A stretch of DNA of 8,470 nt from WHSW01 sp036794585 (GTDB taxonomy: Bacteria; Actinomycetota; Thermoleophilia; Solirubrobacterales; 70-9): contig DAIRGH010000123.1 in the NCBI GenBank assembly GCA_036794585.1, positions 1 to 8,470 on the forward strand, read 5' to 3'. The number at the start of each line of letters is the position of its first letter. The stretch's first letter is position 1. Positions 6,749 to 8,470 of the stretch are shown piece after piece. A program made the position numbers and the translations under genes. The notes under the pieces were generated by a model, which was given only the letters and a program-made list of their open reading frames with translations, did no database searches and had not been told where the DNA came from.

Positions 6749-7368
6749 GCCGCGCGGGCCTCGAGTAAAACGAGCTGGCACAACGCATCCACCACGGCCA
6801 TGTCGAACTGCGTGCCCGACATGCGCATCAGCTCGAGCGAGGCAACGTCGTCCGTCATCGGAACCGGCCGGTGCGGGCGCGGTGAAGTCATGGCGTCGTA
6901 GGCATCACACACGGCGATGATCCGAGCGCCGAGCGGGATCTCTTCGCCGGCCAGGCCGTCGGGGTAGCCCGTGCCGTCGACGCGCTCGTGGCTGGAGCGA
7001 ACGAACTCGACGACCCTTCCGCGCAGTCCGGCTGCGAGAAGGATCCGCTCGCCGATGGCCGTGTGCTGGCGCATGAGCCGCCACTCGGCTTCATCCAGCG
7101 CGGCTGCCTTGCCAAGCATCGATTCGGGAAGCGAGAGCTTGCCGATGTCGTGGAGATACGCCGCCTGGGTGAGCGCTTCACGCTCGTCGTCCAGAAGCCC
7201 AACCTCGAACGAGATGCTTTCGCACAGGCTCGCGACCGTGTTCACGTGCTTGCCAAGGTCGGGGTACCGCTGCGCGAGCAGATTGCGGAGGACCAGGATG
7301 ATCTGACCGCTCGCATCCGCGACAGTCGCGTTCGCGGGGGCTGGGACTGTGTCGTGGGAGCCGGCCAT
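6745..7368 (-). CDS. HD-GYP domain protein (putative cyclic-di-GMP phosphodiesterase)
   Basis: A 207-residue protein that is essentially one HD-GYP domain with no receiver, GAF or membrane segment. HD-GYP enzymes hydrolyse cyclic di-GMP using a two- or three-metal centre. Visible motifs in order are His41 (GKHVNTVA), the HD pair in YLHDIGKLSLPE (His73-Asp74, Lys77), His102 in QHTAIGERIL, SHERVDGTGYPDGLAGEEIP (126-145), Asp155 in VCDAYDAMTS, and SGTQFDMAVVDAL near the end. The diagnostic HHExxDGxGYP reads S-H-E-R-V-D-G-T-G-Y-P: Ser126 replaces the first His, normally a metal ligand. The usual GTQFDP reads GTQFDM. Activity may therefore be altered, or the protein may act as a c-di-GMP sensor or partner. 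The ATG has a GAGG at 5 bases upstream, one of the few plausible ribosome sites here. The stop codon lies in the CTAG shared with the convergent ThyX-like gene. Confidence 0.9.
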   Translation of the reverse strand: MAGSHDTVPAPANATVADASGQIILVLRNLLAQRYPDLGKHVNTVASLCESISFEVGLLDDEREALTQAAYLHDIGKLSLPESMLGKAAALDEAEWRLMRQHTAIGERILLAAGLRGRVVEFVRSSHERVDGTGYPDGLAGEEIPLGARIIAVCDAYDAMTSPRPHRPVPMTDDVASLELMRMSGTQFDMAVVDALCQLVLLEARAA

Positions 7369-7479
7369 AGCCGCCTCTTCCTCGTCCTCTCTCGTAGAGC
7401 ACCACTCAAAAGGGGAGAAGAGGACGGGAGAGCCCCAGCGGGCGGCTATCTCCAGCCTAGCCCCTCGCCGCCGAGAACG
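7369..7479 (-). other. 111-base spacer between the MpsC-family and HD-GYP genes
   Basis: The longest non-coding stretch in the window. Reading on the - strand, it runs from the stop of the MpsC-family gene to the HD-GYP start. It contains the GAGGA-rich leader next to the start and an A-rich stretch (AAAAGGGG on the + strand near 7409). I see no convincing -10/-35 pair and no strong hairpin-plus-T terminator, so whether the two genes share a transcript is open. Confidence 0.6.
7374..7377 (-). promoter_or_regulatory. Shine-Dalgarno-like site of the HD-GYP gene
   Basis: GAGG on the - strand lies 5 bases before the ATG at 7368, within a purine-rich stretch of repeated GAGGA units (about 7374-7392). 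It supports this start and contrasts with neighbouring genes that show no such site. Confidence 0.5.
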
Positions 7480-7944
7480 CTAACTATCTGAGCCAGGTGA
7501 CTCTGCCGAAGCCGCTAAGTCGAGCCGTTTCGACTCGATCAGCTCGGTGGCACCGAAGCCGTCGAGTGGTTCGTCGAGCAGAAAGACCTCGAGGGTGATG
7601 TCCGGATCGATGTGGGCCTGGCTCAGGAAGGCGATGACGCGACGGCCGGTGAGCTCCTCGATCATGCCCCGGTACCTGTCTCCCATCATCCGCTGGAAGT
7701 CTCGCCGCATCTCCACAACCCGCTCGGGCTCGCCGCTGGACACGATCGTCTGCTCGTGCGCCGTGAAGCCGTCGCGCAGCACGCAGACCACGAGATCGTC
7801 GAGCACGTAAGTCTTCGCCCGCATCGGGCCGCGGCCGTAGTGCTCGCGCAGGATCGAGACGATCCTGGTCGAGATCGCCGACAACAAAGGGCCCCCGGCG
7901 AGCCGGCGCTCCTCAGGCGTCGGTTTCGAGGAAGCGGGATCCAC
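7480..7944 (-). CDS. MpsC / DUF2294 family protein
   Basis: A 154-residue soluble protein matching the DUF2294 family (now named MpsC after the Staphylococcus membrane-potential-generating system) from about residue 18 to 125. Diagnostic sequence is AISTRIVSILREHYGRGPMRAKTYVLDDLVVCVLRDGFTAHEQ, in pieces: the REHYGRGP turn (33-40), the DDLVVCVL strand (49-56), the FTAHEQ helix start (60-65), then VVEMRRDFQRMM and IEELTGRRVIAFLSQAHIDPDITLEVFLL. The last 30 residues are a polar tail without family resemblance. In Staphylococcus, MpsC is the accessory partner of MpsA and MpsB, but many bacteria carry stand-alone DUF2294 proteins of unknown role, and no mpsAB pair is seen beside this one. The GTG at 7944 is the first possible start: an in-frame stop lies shortly upstream at 7963-7965 and no ATG intervenes. 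No Shine-Dalgarno site; TATTGG lies 6 bases upstream. Confidence 0.82.
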   Translation of the reverse strand: MDPASSKPTPEERRLAGGPLLSAISTRIVSILREHYGRGPMRAKTYVLDDLVVCVLRDGFTAHEQTIVSSGEPERVVEMRRDFQRMMGDRYRGMIEELTGRRVIAFLSQAHIDPDITLEVFLLDEPLDGFGATELIESKRLDLAASAESPGSDS

Positions 7945-7995
7945 ACATATCCAATACCCGATCTAGGCCGTCCTAGCACCTAGGCTGAGCCGGCC
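7945..7995. promoter_or_regulatory. Divergent promoter region between the MpsC-family and ATL genes
   Basis: This 51-base spacer must drive both divergent genes. It contains three CTAG tetramers in 21 bases (7963-7966, 7973-7976, 7980-7983), each giving TAG-starting hexamers on both strands. On the + strand, TAGGCT (7981-7986) fits a TAnnnT -10 box and ends 9 bases before the ATL start. On the - strand, TATTGG (7956-7951) sits 6 bases before the MpsC-family GTG. Neither gene has a Shine-Dalgarno site, so both transcripts may be nearly leaderless. Confidence 0.45.
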
Positions 7996-8289
7996 ATGCC
8001 CGAGTCGCTGAGCCCACGCCAGCTCGAGGTGGTGAGACGGATCAAGTCGGTGCCGCCGGGCTTCGTCACGACGTACGGGGACGTTTGCCCGGGCGCGCCA
8101 CGATTCGCCGGCGCGGTCCTGGCCCGCGTCCACGACCCGCAAGTGCCGTGGCACCGCGTGGTGCGGGCGGACGGGTCGCTCGCCAAGGGCGCCCACCAGC
8201 GTTCGCTGCTCGAGGCCGAGGGAACGCCGTTTGCGGGCGCCCGGGTGGACATGACGGTCGCCTGGTTTCCGCTCGACGACGCGGACTAG
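7996..8289 (+). CDS. Alkyltransferase-like (ATL) DNA-binding protein, MGMT family without the acceptor cysteine
   Basis: A 97-residue protein matching the DNA-binding domain of O6-alkylguanine-DNA alkyltransferase. The segment VPPGFVTTYGDV (19-30) carries Tyr27, the base-flipping tyrosine. Arg36 in PRFAG is the likely Arg finger. The active-site motif PCHRVV is PWHRVV (51-56), so Trp52 replaces the methyl-accepting Cys. This is the defining feature of ATL proteins such as E. coli YbaZ, which bind O6-alkylguanine, flip it out and recruit nucleotide excision repair rather than repairing it. The continuation RADGSLAKGAHQRSLLEAEG is typical. Compared with YbaZ as I recall it, about five residues are missing between YGDV and PRFAG, shortening the recognition region. 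The protein is cytosolic and monogenic, with the ATG preceded by TAGGCT 9 bases upstream. Its stop codon shares a CTAG with the convergent RTX gene. Confidence 0.9.
   Translation: MPESLSPRQLEVVRRIKSVPPGFVTTYGDVCPGAPRFAGAVLARVHDPQVPWHRVVRADGSLAKGAHQRSLLEAEGTPFAGARVDMTVAWFPLDDAD
8286..8289. other. Second shared CTAG carrying both stop codons of a convergent gene pair
   Basis: Same arrangement as at 6745-6748: TAG at 8287-8289 ends the ATL gene and TAG at 8288-8286 ends the RTX-repeat gene on the other strand. Confidence 0.88.
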
Positions 8290-8470
8290 GGAATCCGCTT
8301 GCGCTCCTCGCAGGAGCGGGCGCGGTCGTGGCCGGCTCCGCCGTCGCAGACGTCGTGGCCGGGGCCGCCGACCAGTACGTCGCGACCGCCGCCGCCGCGG
8401 AGCACGTCGTCGCCGTCGGCTCCGGCGAGCCGGTCGCCGCCACCGCCGCCGCAGGCGCGGTCGTTGCCCG
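8286..8470 (-). CDS. RTX-type calcium-binding repeat protein (C-terminal part, 5' end outside window)
   Basis: The last 60 residues of a protein on the - strand, read in the frame ending with TAG at 8288-8286; no start codon is inside the window. The sequence is a run of nonapeptides of the GGxGxDxLx type: GDRLAGADGDDVLRG, GGGRDVLVGG and PGHDVCDGGAGHDRA are seen in order. Such repeats form a calcium-stabilised parallel beta-roll, usually in secreted or surface proteins. The protein ends SCEERKRIP just after the last repeat. Cysteines at window residues 6, 41 and 53 suggest disulfides, as in many actinobacterial members; this supports export but no signal peptide can be seen. The N-terminal domain, and so the function, is unknown. 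Its stop overlaps the ATL stop by 4 bases. Confidence 0.88.
   Translation of the reverse strand, partial: GNDRACGGGGGDRLAGADGDDVLRGGGGRDVLVGGPGHDVCDGGAGHDRARSCEERKRIP
8316..8450 (-). repeat. Five RTX nonapeptide coding repeats (27 bp units)
   Basis: Five consecutive 9-residue units in perfect register (135 bases). The units read GGGGGDRLA, GADGDDVLR, GGGGRDVLV, GGPGHDVCD and GGAGHDRAR. The first three follow GGxGxDxLx closely; the fourth has Cys in place of Leu and the fifth has Ala, as is common at the end of a beta-roll. More repeats probably lie beyond the window edge, since the residues just before them (GNDRAC) still fit the pattern. Confidence 0.85.

Noticed and set aside
7444..7462. 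GGCTA/TAGCC inverted repeat with a 9-base loop, considered as a terminator
   Set aside because: The stem is only 5 bp with no T-run on either side; likely chance in this composition.
8066..8443. 125-codon open frame on the - strand covering the ATL gene and the RTX end
   Set aside because: It is in a different frame from the RTX repeats and produces Ala/Thr/Pro-rich nonsense; the RTX frame and ATL gene explain the region.
8316..8450. 27-base periodic repeats considered as a CRISPR array or tandem DNA repeat
   Set aside because: The period is an amino-acid one (9 residues, RTX consensus); DNA identity between units is only partial and there are no spacers.

Overview
This is a very GC-rich segment in which almost every base is coding. 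The genes are packed head to tail with overlaps or spacers of a few bases, third codon positions are almost all G or C, and recognisable Shine-Dalgarno sites are rare. The nuo subunit sequences, an RTX-type calcium-binding repeat protein with interspersed cysteines, a small HD-GYP protein and TAnnnT boxes placed just before start codons together suggest a high-GC actinobacterium, probably of the Thermoleophilia/Solirubrobacterales type. That placement is an inference from style and protein families; no marker gene here proves it.

Left part (1-6748, + strand): the window opens inside nuoM, followed with a 1-base overlap by nuoN. These are the last two membrane subunits of respiratory complex I. 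The same strand continues with a class III PLP aminotransferase that overlaps nuoN by 4 bases from a TTG start, a small SnoaL/NTF2-like protein, a VOC (glyoxalase-fold) protein, a nitrilase, and a two-domain ThyX-like flavoprotein. Spacing between these genes runs from a 4-base overlap to about 30 bases, so they could be co-transcribed. The nitrilase and the ThyX-like gene also seem to have their own leaderless promoters (a -10 box exactly 7 bases before a GTG). The aminotransferase, SnoaL, VOC and nitrilase genes look like small-molecule metabolism of unknown substrate; they do not form a pathway I can name.

Right part (6745-8470): a short HD-GYP domain protein and an MpsC/DUF2294-family protein lie on the - strand. 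A 51-base divergent promoter region rich in CTAG follows, then an alkyltransferase-like (ATL) DNA-repair protein on the + strand, and finally the C-terminal end of an RTX-repeat calcium-binding protein on the - strand that runs off the window.

Points most worth a second look: the tandem ThyX protein, whose two signature motifs have decayed in opposite halves; both convergent gene pairs ending in one shared CTAG that supplies both stop codons; a nuoM C-terminal tail with relaxed codon use; a shortened ATL protein; and leaderless start architecture. I see no mobile element, CRISPR array, tRNA or rRNA, and no gene-free stretch longer than 111 bases. Most of the window is ordinary chromosomal sequence.
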